Origin: Deltaproteobacteria bacterium
Lineage (GTDB): Bacteria > Myxococcota_A > UBA796 > UBA2385
Direction: 5' to 3'
Assembly: GCA_016792625.1 (NCBI GenBank)
Contig: JAEUKK010000061.1
Coordinates: 1 to 64,000 of the forward strand
Length of the DNA: 64,000 bases
Part shown: one piece after another, positions 30,638-39,302 of the stretch
Layout of the letters: the number at the start of each line of letters is the position of its first letter
Numbering within the stretch: position 1 is the first letter of the stretch
Notes under the pieces: generated by a model
Database searches by the model: none
Told to the model about the DNA's origin: nothing
Seen by the model: the letters and a program-made list of their open reading frames with translations, nothing else
Made by a program: the position numbers and the translations under genes

Positions 30638-32128
30638 TCAGTCGGTCGGAAAGCGACCCAAAACGGCGTCCTGTGGGCTGATCCAGCGCACGTCGAACCC
30701 CGCGGCCGCCAGCGCGGGGCCCAGCGCGGCGCGGTCGCCGACCACCACCCAGCGGCGGGCAGCCTCGGGCCCGAGCGCGCGGGCGGCCAAGGCCTGCACA
30801 TCGGCGGGCTGGACGGCCATCACGGCGTCGGCCCGCGCCCGCAGCGCGGCGGCCTCGCCCCACCGCCAAGCCGAGACCAGGGCGGCAGAGGCGCTGTCCT
30901 CGTCGATGAGCGCGCGGTTGTGCTCCCGGGCGACCCCGGCTTGTTCGCGGGCCAGCTCGGCTTGGCTCGGCGGCGTGGCGGCGGCCCGCGCCAGCTCGGC
31001 CTCGATGTCAACGACGGCGGGCACGACCTTGTCGAGCGGCAGCTCGACCTGCACCTGAAAGCGGGCCGCGCCGGGGGCGGCCTCCCAGCGGCCGGCCACC
31101 CCATAGGTCCAGCCGCGCTCTTCGCGCAGCAGCAGGTTGATCCGGCTCTGAAAACCGTCCATCACCACCCGCGAGAGCAGCAGGGCGGCGGCGGCCTCGG
31201 GGCTGGCGCTGTCGGGCGCGGCGAGGCTCAGGCCCAGGGCGGCTTGGCTGCGGCCGGGCATGTCAACGCCGATCCAGCGCTGGCCGGCGTGCGCGGGCGG
31301 CGGTGGGCCGGGCGGTGGGCCGGCGGCGCCAGGCCCGAGCTCGTTGATCAGCAGGGCGAGGTGTGGACGGAGCGTTTCGGGATCAACGTCGCCGACGACA
31401 AAGACGGTCAGCGGGCTGCGGGCGGCCCGCTCGGCTTGGGCGGCGCGCAGGTCGCCGGCGCGCACCCGGCGGACCGCGCCCGGGCTCGCGCGATGACCCC
31501 AGGGGTGATCGGGCGGCAACCAGAGGTGGCGCTCCGCCTCAGAGAGGGTGGCCCAGGGGTCGCTGGGCCAGTGGCTGGTCAGCGCCTGGTGGGTCTCGCG
31601 CCGCCAGCGCCGCAGCTCGCGGCGCGAGAGGCTCGGGTCGATGAGCACGTCGCGCAGGCGATCCAGGCCGAGGTCGAGGTGCTGGAGCGGGGCGTCGAGC
31701 TCGACCCAGCCGGCGTCGCGGCCCATCGCGGTGCGCAGCTCGGCGTCGATGCCGTCGAGGGCCTGGGCCACCGCCTCGGCGTCCAGCGCCCCGGCGCCGG
31801 CCCCGAGCTGGTCGCCGAGCGCGGCGCAGCGGGCGGGCGCGCGGGGGCAGAGGCCGCTGATCCCGTCGGCAAAACGCACCGAGACCCGCGCGCGGTGCAG
31901 GCCGGGCGTGGGCAAGATCCAGGCCTGCACGTCGTTCTGCAGGGTCATCACGACCGGCTCGAGCGGCGGCCGCAGGCGGGGCGGCGGCACCACCGGCAGG
32001 CGGCTGCGGTCGGGCGCGGGCGCGGGGTCGACCACGGCGCCGGCGGGCGGCGCAGGCGAGGGCGGCTCGGCCTCGGCCTGGGCCCAGGCGGCGCGCAGGC
32101 CGAGCAGCAGCAGGGGGTGGGCGCTCAT
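30638..32128 (-). CDS. M16 family peptidase-like subunit (no catalytic motif)
   Basis: 496 residues from the ATG that overlaps the stop of the preceding gene as ATGA; the extra 30 residues of the longer frame belong to that overlap. A signal peptide ends around AAWAQA. The chain has the two-half M16 fold (SVRFADG, RELRRWRRETHQAL, VFVVGDVDPETLRPHL, LREERGWTYGVAGRWE) but the position of HxxEH is occupied by unrelated residues, so it is the inactive partner. M16 pairs form a clam-shell where one subunit cleaves and the other binds the peptide. Probably periplasmic. Confidence 0.88.
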   Translation of the reverse strand: MSAHPLLLLGLRAAWAQAEAEPPSPAPPAGAVVDPAPAPDRSRLPVVPPPRLRPPLEPVVMTLQNDVQAWILPTPGLHRARVSVRFADGISGLCPRAPARCAALGDQLGAGAGALDAEAVAQALDGIDAELRTAMGRDAGWVELDAPLQHLDLGLDRLRDVLIDPSLSRRELRRWRRETHQALTSHWPSDPWATLSEAERHLWLPPDHPWGHRASPGAVRRVRAGDLRAAQAERAARSPLTVFVVGDVDPETLRPHLALLINELGPGAAGPPPGPPPPAHAGQRWIGVDMPGRSQAALGLSLAAPDSASPEAAAALLLSRVVMDGFQSRINLLLREERGWTYGVAGRWEAAPGAARFQVQVELPLDKVVPAVVDIEAELARAAATPPSQAELAREQAGVAREHNRALIDEDSASAALVSAWRWGEAAALRARADAVMAVQPADVQALAARALGPEAARRWVVVGDRAALGPALAAAGFDVRWISPQDAVLGRFPTD

Positions 32129-33540
32129 GGTAATTCCACGAGAATGGCGCCGGGCAGGGCACCCTTGTCGCCGACTGGCACCACCGAGAGGCTGCGCCGG
32201 GCCGCCGGGCCGAGCCACTGGTCGATGACCCGGGCCAGATCGGCGGCGCTGACCCGCTGGGCGGCGGCGAGCTGGGCCTGGGCACAGTCGGGCGCCTGGC
32301 CGCGGGCGACGCAGGCGCCGATGCGCTCGGCGCGCCCCTCGGGCGTCGAGAGCTGGTCGATGAGCGCGGCCCGCAGCGCACCTTTGGCGCGCTGGAGCTC
32401 GGCTTCGGTGGCGGGGCTGGTGCTGAAGCTGCGCAGGGCCTCCTCCAAGGTGCGGGCGAGGCGGGGCAGGCGCACCCGTTTGCCGGTCGCCCAGAGGTGC
32501 AGCTCTCCGCCCAGATCACCGTCCCAGAAGACCGCCCCGGCGTCCGAGGCCCGGCGGCGGTCATAGAGCAGGGCGTCGTCGAGGCGCGTGCCGCGGCCGT
32601 TGCTCAAGGCCATCGCCAGCACCTGCAGCGCGGCGGCGTCGGGGTGGTCGGCGGGCGGGCCCGGCCAAGCGAGGCTGAGGCTGCGCTCTTCGAGAGCGTC
32701 CTCGAGCATGCCATCTTGGCGGGCGGGGGCCCAGGGCGTCTCGGCGGCGGTGGCCCGGGCGAGGCGGCCCGCGCCGGCGGGCACGTCGCTGAACCAGCGG
32801 CGGGCGCTGGCCAGCGCAACTTCGGCGTCGACGTCGCCGACGATGACCAGCACGGTGTTCCCGGGGCTATAGGCCCGGCTATGCAGGGCGAGGGCGGCCT
32901 CGGCCGAGAAGCCGCGGATGTCGGCCACCGTGCCGATCACGGGGTGGTGGTAGGGGTGGCCCTCCGGCCAGAGCAGCCGGGTCATCGCGTCGCCCTCGCG
33001 CCCGAAGACCGCGGCGTAGCCCTCGGCCCGCTCTTGGAGCACGACGTCCTGCTGGTTTTTGAGATCCGCAGCGGTCACCGAGGACAGCCAGCCGAGGCGG
33101 TCGCTCTCCAAAAAGAGCAGCAGGTCGAGGCCCTCGGGGCTGAGCAGGGCGGTGTAGACCGTCTCGTCGGCGGTGGTCCAGGCGTTGTTCTCCATGCCCG
33201 CCGCGGTGGTGGCCTCGTCGTAGGTGCGGCCGGGGGCGTGCGCGCTGCCCTCGAACATCAGGTGCTCAAAAAGGTGGGCGCAGCCGCGCTCTGCGGGGCC
33301 CTCGTCGCGGCTGCCCACCCGCACGTGCAGCTGCACCGCAACCTCGGGCGTGCGGCGCTGCTCCTCGATGACGACAGTGAGGCCGTTCTCAAGCACCTCG
33401 CTGATCACCTCGACCTCGAGCGGATCCACCGAGGGGGCGCGGCCCAGCGGCGGAAGGCCGGGCATCGCGATCACGGGAGCGGCGTGCAGCGCGCTGATCA
33501 GCGCGAGGGCGAGGGGCCAGGGTCGGGCGCGCAGGGGCAC
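32125..33540 (-). CDS. M16 family zinc peptidase, catalytic subunit
   Basis: 471 residues from the GTG with GGGAG 6 nt upstream. The rest of the long open frame up to 36966 is antisense to other genes and is not part of it. Signal peptide LALALISALHAAPVIA, then the M16 core: GLTVVIEEQRRTPEVAVQLHVRVGS, zinc motif HLFEHLMFEG (HxxEH) and the downstream Glu in NAWTTADETVY. The second half carries GNTVLVIVGDVDAEVALASARRWF. It degrades peptides in the periplasm. Translation is coupled to the inactive partner gene by ATGA overlap. Confidence 0.93.
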   Translation of the reverse strand: MPLRARPWPLALALISALHAAPVIAMPGLPPLGRAPSVDPLEVEVISEVLENGLTVVIEEQRRTPEVAVQLHVRVGSRDEGPAERGCAHLFEHLMFEGSAHAPGRTYDEATTAAGMENNAWTTADETVYTALLSPEGLDLLLFLESDRLGWLSSVTAADLKNQQDVVLQERAEGYAAVFGREGDAMTRLLWPEGHPYHHPVIGTVADIRGFSAEAALALHSRAYSPGNTVLVIVGDVDAEVALASARRWFSDVPAGAGRLARATAAETPWAPARQDGMLEDALEERSLSLAWPGPPADHPDAAALQVLAMALSNGRGTRLDDALLYDRRRASDAGAVFWDGDLGGELHLWATGKRVRLPRLARTLEEALRSFSTSPATEAELQRAKGALRAALIDQLSTPEGRAERIGACVARGQAPDCAQAQLAAAQRVSAADLARVIDQWLGPAARRSLSVVPVGDKGALPGAILVELP

Positions 33541-33756
33541 GAGCGGCTCCCGGTGGGGGTGGACCGGGGGATCGTAGCACCACGCGCCGCTCCCCCCGCG
33601 GCTCGGTGAAATGTACCGGTATGGTCCGGGGCATCGGTGGACCTGCGCATTTTTTGCAGGCGGGCGCCCTTCAGGAGCTGCCTCGCCGGCCGACCCCGGG
33701 ATTAGACTGACACTGGGTGCCTTCGCGCCCGAACGCACCGTGCCCCGGAGCCGCCG

Positions 33757-35595
33757 ATGGCCCAAGAAGTCGTCTCCCTCCCTGAGAGCACCCACCAGAG
33801 CGCCCAGCACGACGATGTCGTCAAGCAGGGCGGCGAGGGCGGTGGCTCCTCGGCGTCGATGCAGGGCACGGGCTCGATGATCTCGCTGCCGCCGCCTCCG
33901 CCCACGCCGCCCGACGACGACAAGGGCGCGCCCGCGCAGCAGGTCAGCGACGACAACGCGGGCAAGGTCAAGCGCATGCAGGCCGAGCGCGGCAAGCTTG
34001 GCACCATGGGCGCGGGCAAAGAAGAGGCGACCCGCGACCGCTTTCAAAAGCAGAGCCAGCTCGGCGACTACGACAAGGGCTTCTTCCGCAACATCGGCAC
34101 GACCATCAAAGACAGCGTGGTCGACCTCAAAGACGAGATGACTGGGGTCACGAGCACCAAGGGCGACATGGCCGCGAGCTACGGCGGCCTCGCGCTCACC
34201 GGCGTCGGCGCGGGCCTCAAGAAGCTCGACAAGACCGTCCCCAACAAGTCTTTCGCCCAGACGCTCACCAGCGTCAAGACCGAGAGCTTCGGCGAGCTGG
34301 CCGCGCTCAGCCAGGCGGCGGGCATCCTCGGCCTCGTCGCTGGCGCGATCAACCTCGTGGTGCAGTGCTTCAAGATCAAAGACGCGACCAAGCGTAAGGA
34401 TCAAGCCGATCTCGCGCGGGGCAAGCTGCGCGAGGCCAGCCTCGCTGTCGACGGCCGCGTGCAAGAGATCCAGACCCACCTGCAGTACATCGCCGAGCAG
34501 CAGGCCCTTCCCATGGCGCCGGCCGAGCTCGACACCGACAAGCGCGACGCCGAACAAGAGCTCGAGACCATGGCCCAGAAGCAGGCCGAGCTGCAAGACG
34601 CGACCCGCACGCTCGACTCGGTCAGCTTCCTGCAGAACGAGCAGCGCAAAGACGCGATCCGCGGCACGGTGGGGGCGGTGATGAGCATCACCGGCTCGGC
34701 CCTGGCCCTCAGCGGCTTCGGCCTGCCGGTCACGATCGGTTTTGCGGTCTTCGGCGCGCTCATGGCCGGCGGCAGCTGGCTGCTCGACAAGGCCCGCGAC
34801 AGCAAGGCCACCGAGTACATGGAGCTCTCGCACGCGCTCAACGACAACGGCGAGAAGGTCAAGTCGCCCAAAGAGGCGAAGGCCGAGCTCAAAAAAGACC
34901 CCAAGCTCACGCCCGACTACCGCAAGATGGAGTCTCGCTTCCTCAACGCCTACTACAAGGACGTTTTCGGCAACCCGACCGGCGACGAAGAGCTGGATGG
35001 GGCCATCGGCTACTTCGCCCGCCAAGAGAAGAAGGGCCGCCTCGGCACGCCTGAGCGCGACAAGGTCAAGAAGACCAACAGCTTTGAGGGCAGCAACGTC
35101 CGCCCCCAGAGCCAGGTCGGCGGGCGGATCACGGCGCGCCAGTACTGGCAGACCCGCACGCCCACCGCGGGCAAGGCCTCGGTCGAAGACAAGAACCTCG
35201 AGAAAGACAGCGGCGGTTGGAAGGACACCTTCCGCGCCGACCCGACCAAGGGCACCCTGGCCAAGTCGGCGGCCAAGGCCGATGTGGTCTACGCCCTGCG
35301 CGAGATCGCGGCCCGCACCCTGGCGATCTCGCCCGATGGCAAAGCCGACTGGGACTTCGGCCTCAACGTGGCCCGCGTCGACCCGAGCACCGTCGACAAG
35401 GACGCCGGCGAAGACCAGATGAAGCAGCTGGCCGCGCTGACCGACAAGGCCGTGATGGACAGCACCAACCTCTCGGGCAAGGCCCAGGCCTACTGGGAAC
35501 AGCGCCAGAAGATCGCCAAGACCGCCAAGCTCGACCCGACCAGCGCCGAGGTCACCGCGAAGACCGAGGACTGGGTCGCCAAGTTCGTGAAGTGA
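33757..35595 (+). CDS. Unrecognised Lys-rich protein with glycine-rich hydrophobic segments
   Basis: 612 residues; ATG with GGAG 6 nt upstream. I do not recognise the family. Visible parts: a disordered N-terminus to about residue 75 with PPPPPTPPDDD; a charged helical region; hydrophobic, Gly/Ala-rich segments at about 139-154 and 181-205 (LAALSQAAGILGLVAGAINLVV); a coiled coil at about 215-300 rich in Gln, Glu and Lys; a longer hydrophobic hairpin at about 303-343 (GFGLPVTIGFAVFGALMAGG); and a soluble Lys-rich C-terminal 265 residues. No signal peptide. It carries far more Lys than its neighbours. The layout recalls proteins that are soluble and later insert in membranes, such as pore-forming or delivered effectors; that is inference only. 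It stands alone. Confidence 0.75.
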   Translation: MAQEVVSLPESTHQSAQHDDVVKQGGEGGGSSASMQGTGSMISLPPPPPTPPDDDKGAPAQQVSDDNAGKVKRMQAERGKLGTMGAGKEEATRDRFQKQSQLGDYDKGFFRNIGTTIKDSVVDLKDEMTGVTSTKGDMAASYGGLALTGVGAGLKKLDKTVPNKSFAQTLTSVKTESFGELAALSQAAGILGLVAGAINLVVQCFKIKDATKRKDQADLARGKLREASLAVDGRVQEIQTHLQYIAEQQALPMAPAELDTDKRDAEQELETMAQKQAELQDATRTLDSVSFLQNEQRKDAIRGTVGAVMSITGSALALSGFGLPVTIGFAVFGALMAGGSWLLDKARDSKATEYMELSHALNDNGEKVKSPKEAKAELKKDPKLTPDYRKMESRFLNAYYKDVFGNPTGDEELDGAIGYFARQEKKGRLGTPERDKVKKTNSFEGSNVRPQSQVGGRITARQYWQTRTPTAGKASVEDKNLEKDSGGWKDTFRADPTKGTLAKSAAKADVVYALREIAARTLAISPDGKADWDFGLNVARVDPSTVDKDAGEDQMKQLAALTDKAVMDSTNLSGKAQAYWEQRQKIAKTAKLDPTSAEVTAKTEDWVAKFVK

Positions 35596-35679
35596 GCGCG
35601 CCGCTGCGGCGGGCTTGCTTCGGCGGGGGTGCGGTGGTCTGATGGTGGGGTGGGCGCTCGGGCGCCCGCCGGAGCCGAG

Positions 35680-37215
35680 ATGCGCGGGCGCCTCCCCCTC
35701 CTCTTCACCCTGCTCGGGGCGGCCTGCGCCGACCCCGCTGCGGATGGCAAAGTGGGCGCAGACGCCGAAGATGGCGCCAGCGACGGTGTAGACGCTGCGG
35801 GCGACGGCGACGCGACCGATGGGGCCGATGGCGTGGCCGACGGCGCAGACGGCGCGACCGACGGCGCAGATGGCGCGACCGACGGTGCAGATGGCGCGAC
35901 CGACGGCGCAGATGGCGCTTCGGACGGTGCAGATGGCGCGACCGATGGCACAGACGGCGGGCCCGACACCGGCGCGCCGCCCCCCTGCCTTGAGGGCCTG
36001 CAGATCAGCGCGCTGCCCGACCCCCTGAGCGGCGCGGCCGAGCTGGCCCTGGCCGACGAGGGCGCGCTGGTCTGGCCCGAGGCCCCGGCGCTGACCGCCG
36101 CCCGCGCGCTGACGCTGCGGCTGTCCAACCCCTGCGCCGAGCGCCTGCGCTTCCTCGGCCTCCCCGGCGACTGGGTGAGCGGGGCCGGCTTCGCGCTGGG
36201 CACGCTGCCGCCGGTGCTGCTCGAGCCGGGCGCGTCGGCGAGCATCACGCTGTCCTGGGCGCCGGGTGAGGCGGGCGCGGCGGTGGGCAGCTTCGCGTTG
36301 CCCCATGACCAGCCCGGCTCGCCGTTCAGCCTGCGCCTCGAGGCCACGGCGGGCCCGCCCCTGCGGCTGCTGCTGGTGGGCGACGGCGAGCGGCGCAGCC
36401 TCAGCGAAGACTACGGCCTGAGCTGGCCGGTCGACGGCTTTGCGACCACCGAGGCCCACACCGACGCGCTGCAGCGCGGCGTCTGCTGGGGGCCGCCGGG
36501 CTTCTTGGCGGTGGGCGGCTCGTCGCGCCGCCTGAGCTGGCTCAGCCCGACCGGCCACGCCTGGACGCCGGTCGACGACGGCGTCGGCTGGGTCGGCGAC
36601 TGCGCCTTCGGTGAGGGGATCTACGTGGCCGCCGGCGGTTTTGGGCTGCTCGCCCGCAGCGCCGATGGCCTCAGCTGGGAGCGCGGCGGCGACCCGGGTG
36701 GGGAGCACCTGCGCGCGGTGGCCTATGGGGATGGGGTCTTCGTGGCGGTGGGGGCCAGTCGACGGATGGTGTCGGATGATGGTCTGGCCATCACCCACGA
36801 CCTCTCCTTCCCGGGCACCGACCTCAACCGGATCACGTTTGGGCTGACCAGCGGCGGCAGCCCGACCTTCGTGGCCGCCGGGGCCTCGGGCTGGGTGGCG
36901 ACCAGCACCGACGGGGGCCAGACCTGGCTCGATCAGGTGGTCGGCGGCGGGAACGCGCACCAGCAAGTTGTCTTCACCGGCGATGAGTTCGTGCTGGCCA
37001 ACGGGGCGGAGCTCTGGGCCAGCCCCGATGGCTATGCCTGGAGCCTGCGCAACGCGAGCACGGTGATCCCCTTCGTCGGCCTCGGCGGCCGGCTCTGGGG
37101 TGCGGGCAGCGCGGGGCTGGTGGGCTCGAGCGACGGCGGCTTTCGGTGGAGCACGCTGCGCGTGGTCGACGCGGGGCCGGGCTACATCGACGGCGTGATG
37201 GAGGGCAGCCCATGA
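35680..37215 (+). CDS. Lipoprotein with BNR/Ycf48-like beta-propeller, operon start
   Basis: 511 residues from the ATG with GGAG 5 nt upstream. Lipobox GAAC (Cys 16). Then about 75 residues of DGATDGA-type repeats, an Ig/ASH-like beta domain to about 225, and a propeller with SEDYGLSWP, SADGLSWERG, STDGGQTWLD and SSDGGFRWS. It is a paralogue of the lipoprotein at 21996-23579, with the same order of parts. It shares ATGA with the next gene, so it belongs to the DUF1592/DUF1552 operon and probably sits at the cell surface with those proteins. Confidence 0.8.
   Translation: MRGRLPLLFTLLGAACADPAADGKVGADAEDGASDGVDAAGDGDATDGADGVADGADGATDGADGATDGADGATDGADGASDGADGATDGTDGGPDTGAPPPCLEGLQISALPDPLSGAAELALADEGALVWPEAPALTAARALTLRLSNPCAERLRFLGLPGDWVSGAGFALGTLPPVLLEPGASASITLSWAPGEAGAAVGSFALPHDQPGSPFSLRLEATAGPPLRLLLVGDGERRSLSEDYGLSWPVDGFATTEAHTDALQRGVCWGPPGFLAVGGSSRRLSWLSPTGHAWTPVDDGVGWVGDCAFGEGIYVAAGGFGLLARSADGLSWERGGDPGGEHLRAVAYGDGVFVAVGASRRMVSDDGLAITHDLSFPGTDLNRITFGLTSGGSPTFVAAGASGWVATSTDGGQTWLDQVVGGGNAHQQVVFTGDEFVLANGAELWASPDGYAWSLRNASTVIPFVGLGGRLWGAGSAGLVGSSDGGFRWSTLRVVDAGPGYIDGVMEGSP
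35827..35960 (+). repeat. 21-bp tandem repeat coding for ADGATDG units
   Basis: About six units of 21 bp, with small silent and A/S changes, encode the linker of the propeller lipoprotein. Such repeats can change copy number by slippage. Confidence 0.75.
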
Positions 37216-39302
37216 GGCAGCGGATCGGGTGGTTCGGGCCCGCGTGGGCGCTCTGCGCGGCCCTCGTCGGGTGCGCGGGGGGTGAGAAGGCCGCCACGCC
37301 CGGCGGCGAGGGCTCCGACGGCGCCGCCGATGGGGGGCAGGGCGAGGCCGACGGGGCCGGTGAATCCGATGGGGCCGGCGATGGGGGCCAGGACACCGCG
37401 CCCGTCGACACCGGCCTGGACTGTGTGACCGACGCCGACCATTGGTCGGGCCAAACCGCCCCGCTGCTCGCTGCCGAGTGCGCCGGCTGCCACGGCGGCG
37501 CCGGGCCGGCCGCGCACACGCGTCTGGTCTTGCAGCCGCTCAGCGAAGACGGCGCGCTTGAGGCCAACCTCGCCACCTTCGGCGCCTTGGTCGCCGAGGA
37601 CCCGACCCTCCCCCTGCGCAAGCCGACCGGGCAGACCGCGCACGGGGGCGGCGTACGTTTTGATGTGCTCGATGCGCGCTACTACGTGCTCGATGAGGCC
37701 GTGGCGCGGATCTTGAGCCCGGGCGCCTGCGCCCACCCCGGCCCGCTGCCCTTGCGCTGCGACGACGGGCAGGCCCACCCCGGCACCAGCCCCCTGCGGC
37801 GCCTACACGCCGCCCAGTTCGAAGCGACGGTGGCCGATGTCTTCGGTCTGGCGCTCCCTGCGGGCATGTTCCCCGCCGCGGCCACCGCCGATGGCGCCTA
37901 CCGCACGGCGGCCCAGGCCAACACCATGTCGGCGGCCGGGGTCGAGAGCGTGCAGCTCGCCGCAGAGTGGGTGGCCCACAACGCTGACCTCGACGCCATG
38001 CTCGACTGTGTCGACGGGGCCGGGGCGGCTCGCCCTGAGGCCGACTGCGCCCGCGACGCGGCCCTGCGCTTGGGCGAGGCGCTCTTCCGCCGGCCCCTGC
38101 TGCCCGCCGAGGCCGACGTGCTGCTGCGCTTCATCGACGCCGGCCTGCCGCCGCGCGAGGGCCTCGGCATGGCCATCGAGGTCATGCTCCAGGCGCCCCA
38201 GACCCTCTACCTCGACGCCCAGCCTGTCGCCGAAGATGACGACCTGCAGCCTTGGCTCGACGACTGGGCCCTCGCTGCGCGCCTGAGCTACTTCTTGACC
38301 GACGCCCCGCCCGACGCGGCGCTGCGGGCCGCGGCCGCCAGCGGCGCACTGCGGACGCGCCCCGGGGTGGCCGCCGAGGCGGCCCGTTTGGTGGGCAGCG
38401 CGCGGGCCGTACCAGTGGTGGTGCGCTTTCACGAGGACTGGCTGCACCTCTACCGGCTGGCCACCGTGCCCAAAGACACCGAGCTATACCCCCTCTGGGA
38501 CGCTGATCTCGAGCAGCGCCTGCGCGATGAGCAGGCCTTATTCGTGGGCGAGGTCGTGTGGATGGGGGGCGGTCGCCTCGATGACCTGCTGACCGACCCG
38601 GCGGGTTGGGTGGACCCCTCCCTCGCCCTGCTCTTCGGCTTGCCCGCGGGCGGCGCCGGGTGGCGGCGCGTGGAGCACGACGGGGCCCAGCGGGCCGGCG
38701 TGCTGACCCGGCCGGCCTTCTTGGCGGCCCACAGCTATGCGGCGTCATCGGCGCCGATCCGCCGGGGCGCCTGGGTGCTCGAAGAGCTGCTCTGCCAGGA
38801 CCTCTCTCCCCCCGCGGGGGTGAACACGACCCTCCCCGAAGAGTCGGCGGACGCGCCCACCATCCGCGAGCGCTTGGCCGCCCACCGTGCCGACCCGGCC
38901 TGCGCCGGCTGCCATGACGCGATGGACCCCATCGGCTTCTCCTTTGAGCACTACGACGCCATTGGCGCGTGGCGCTCCTCTTGGGAGTCGGGCATCCCCG
39001 TCGACGCCACCGGCAGCTTGACCGACCCTGCGGGCAGCTTCGACGGGGCGGTGGAGCTGACCGACCTGCTCGTCGGGTCGGATCGGGTCAAGGCATGTTA
39101 TGCCCGCCGATGGTTCGAGTACGCGGTGGGTCGGCCAGCCGAGCCCCAGGACGCCTGCAGCCTCGACCAGCTCGCCCGGCGGTTTGAAGAGGCCGACGGG
39201 GATATCCGCAGCCTGCTCATCGACGTGACGCTGACCGACGCCTTCTTGCGCCGCGAGGCCATTGACGAGGGCGCGGCGGCGACGAGTGAGGTGAGCCCAT
39301 GA
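37212..39302 (+). CDS. DUF1592/DUF1588 domain cytochrome-like lipoprotein
   Basis: 696 residues; ATG overlaps the previous stop. Lipobox VGC (Cys 21), acidic Gly-rich linker, then CAGCH (heme c site) in the first domain. Further parts in order: LRRLHAAQFEATVADVFGL (DUF1587-like), LFRRPLLPAEADVLLRF and LSYFLTDAPPDAALR (DUF1592), GVLTRPAFLAAHSYAASSAPIRRG and CAGCHDAMDPIGFSFEHYDAIGAWR (DUF1588, with a second CxxCH), and FEEADGDIRSLLIDVTLTDAFLRR (DUF1585). This family is abundant in Planctomycetes and Myxococcota next to DUF1552 proteins and is suspected to act in breakdown of complex polymers; its chemistry is not established. Confidence 0.88.
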   Translation: MRQRIGWFGPAWALCAALVGCAGGEKAATPGGEGSDGAADGGQGEADGAGESDGAGDGGQDTAPVDTGLDCVTDADHWSGQTAPLLAAECAGCHGGAGPAAHTRLVLQPLSEDGALEANLATFGALVAEDPTLPLRKPTGQTAHGGGVRFDVLDARYYVLDEAVARILSPGACAHPGPLPLRCDDGQAHPGTSPLRRLHAAQFEATVADVFGLALPAGMFPAAATADGAYRTAAQANTMSAAGVESVQLAAEWVAHNADLDAMLDCVDGAGAARPEADCARDAALRLGEALFRRPLLPAEADVLLRFIDAGLPPREGLGMAIEVMLQAPQTLYLDAQPVAEDDDLQPWLDDWALAARLSYFLTDAPPDAALRAAAASGALRTRPGVAAEAARLVGSARAVPVVVRFHEDWLHLYRLATVPKDTELYPLWDADLEQRLRDEQALFVGEVVWMGGGRLDDLLTDPAGWVDPSLALLFGLPAGGAGWRRVEHDGAQRAGVLTRPAFLAAHSYAASSAPIRRGAWVLEELLCQDLSPPAGVNTTLPEESADAPTIRERLAAHRADPACAGCHDAMDPIGFSFEHYDAIGAWRSSWESGIPVDATGSLTDPAGSFDGAVELTDLLVGSDRVKACYARRWFEYAVGRPAEPQDACSLDQLARRFEEADGDIRSLLIDVTLTDAFLRREAIDEGAAATSEVSP

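Noticed and set aside
33541..36966. Upstream two-thirds of a 1613-codon minus-strand frame ending in the M16 gene
   Set aside because: Antisense to the Lys-rich protein and the propeller lipoprotein; the M16 protein starts at the GTG at 33540 with its signal peptide.
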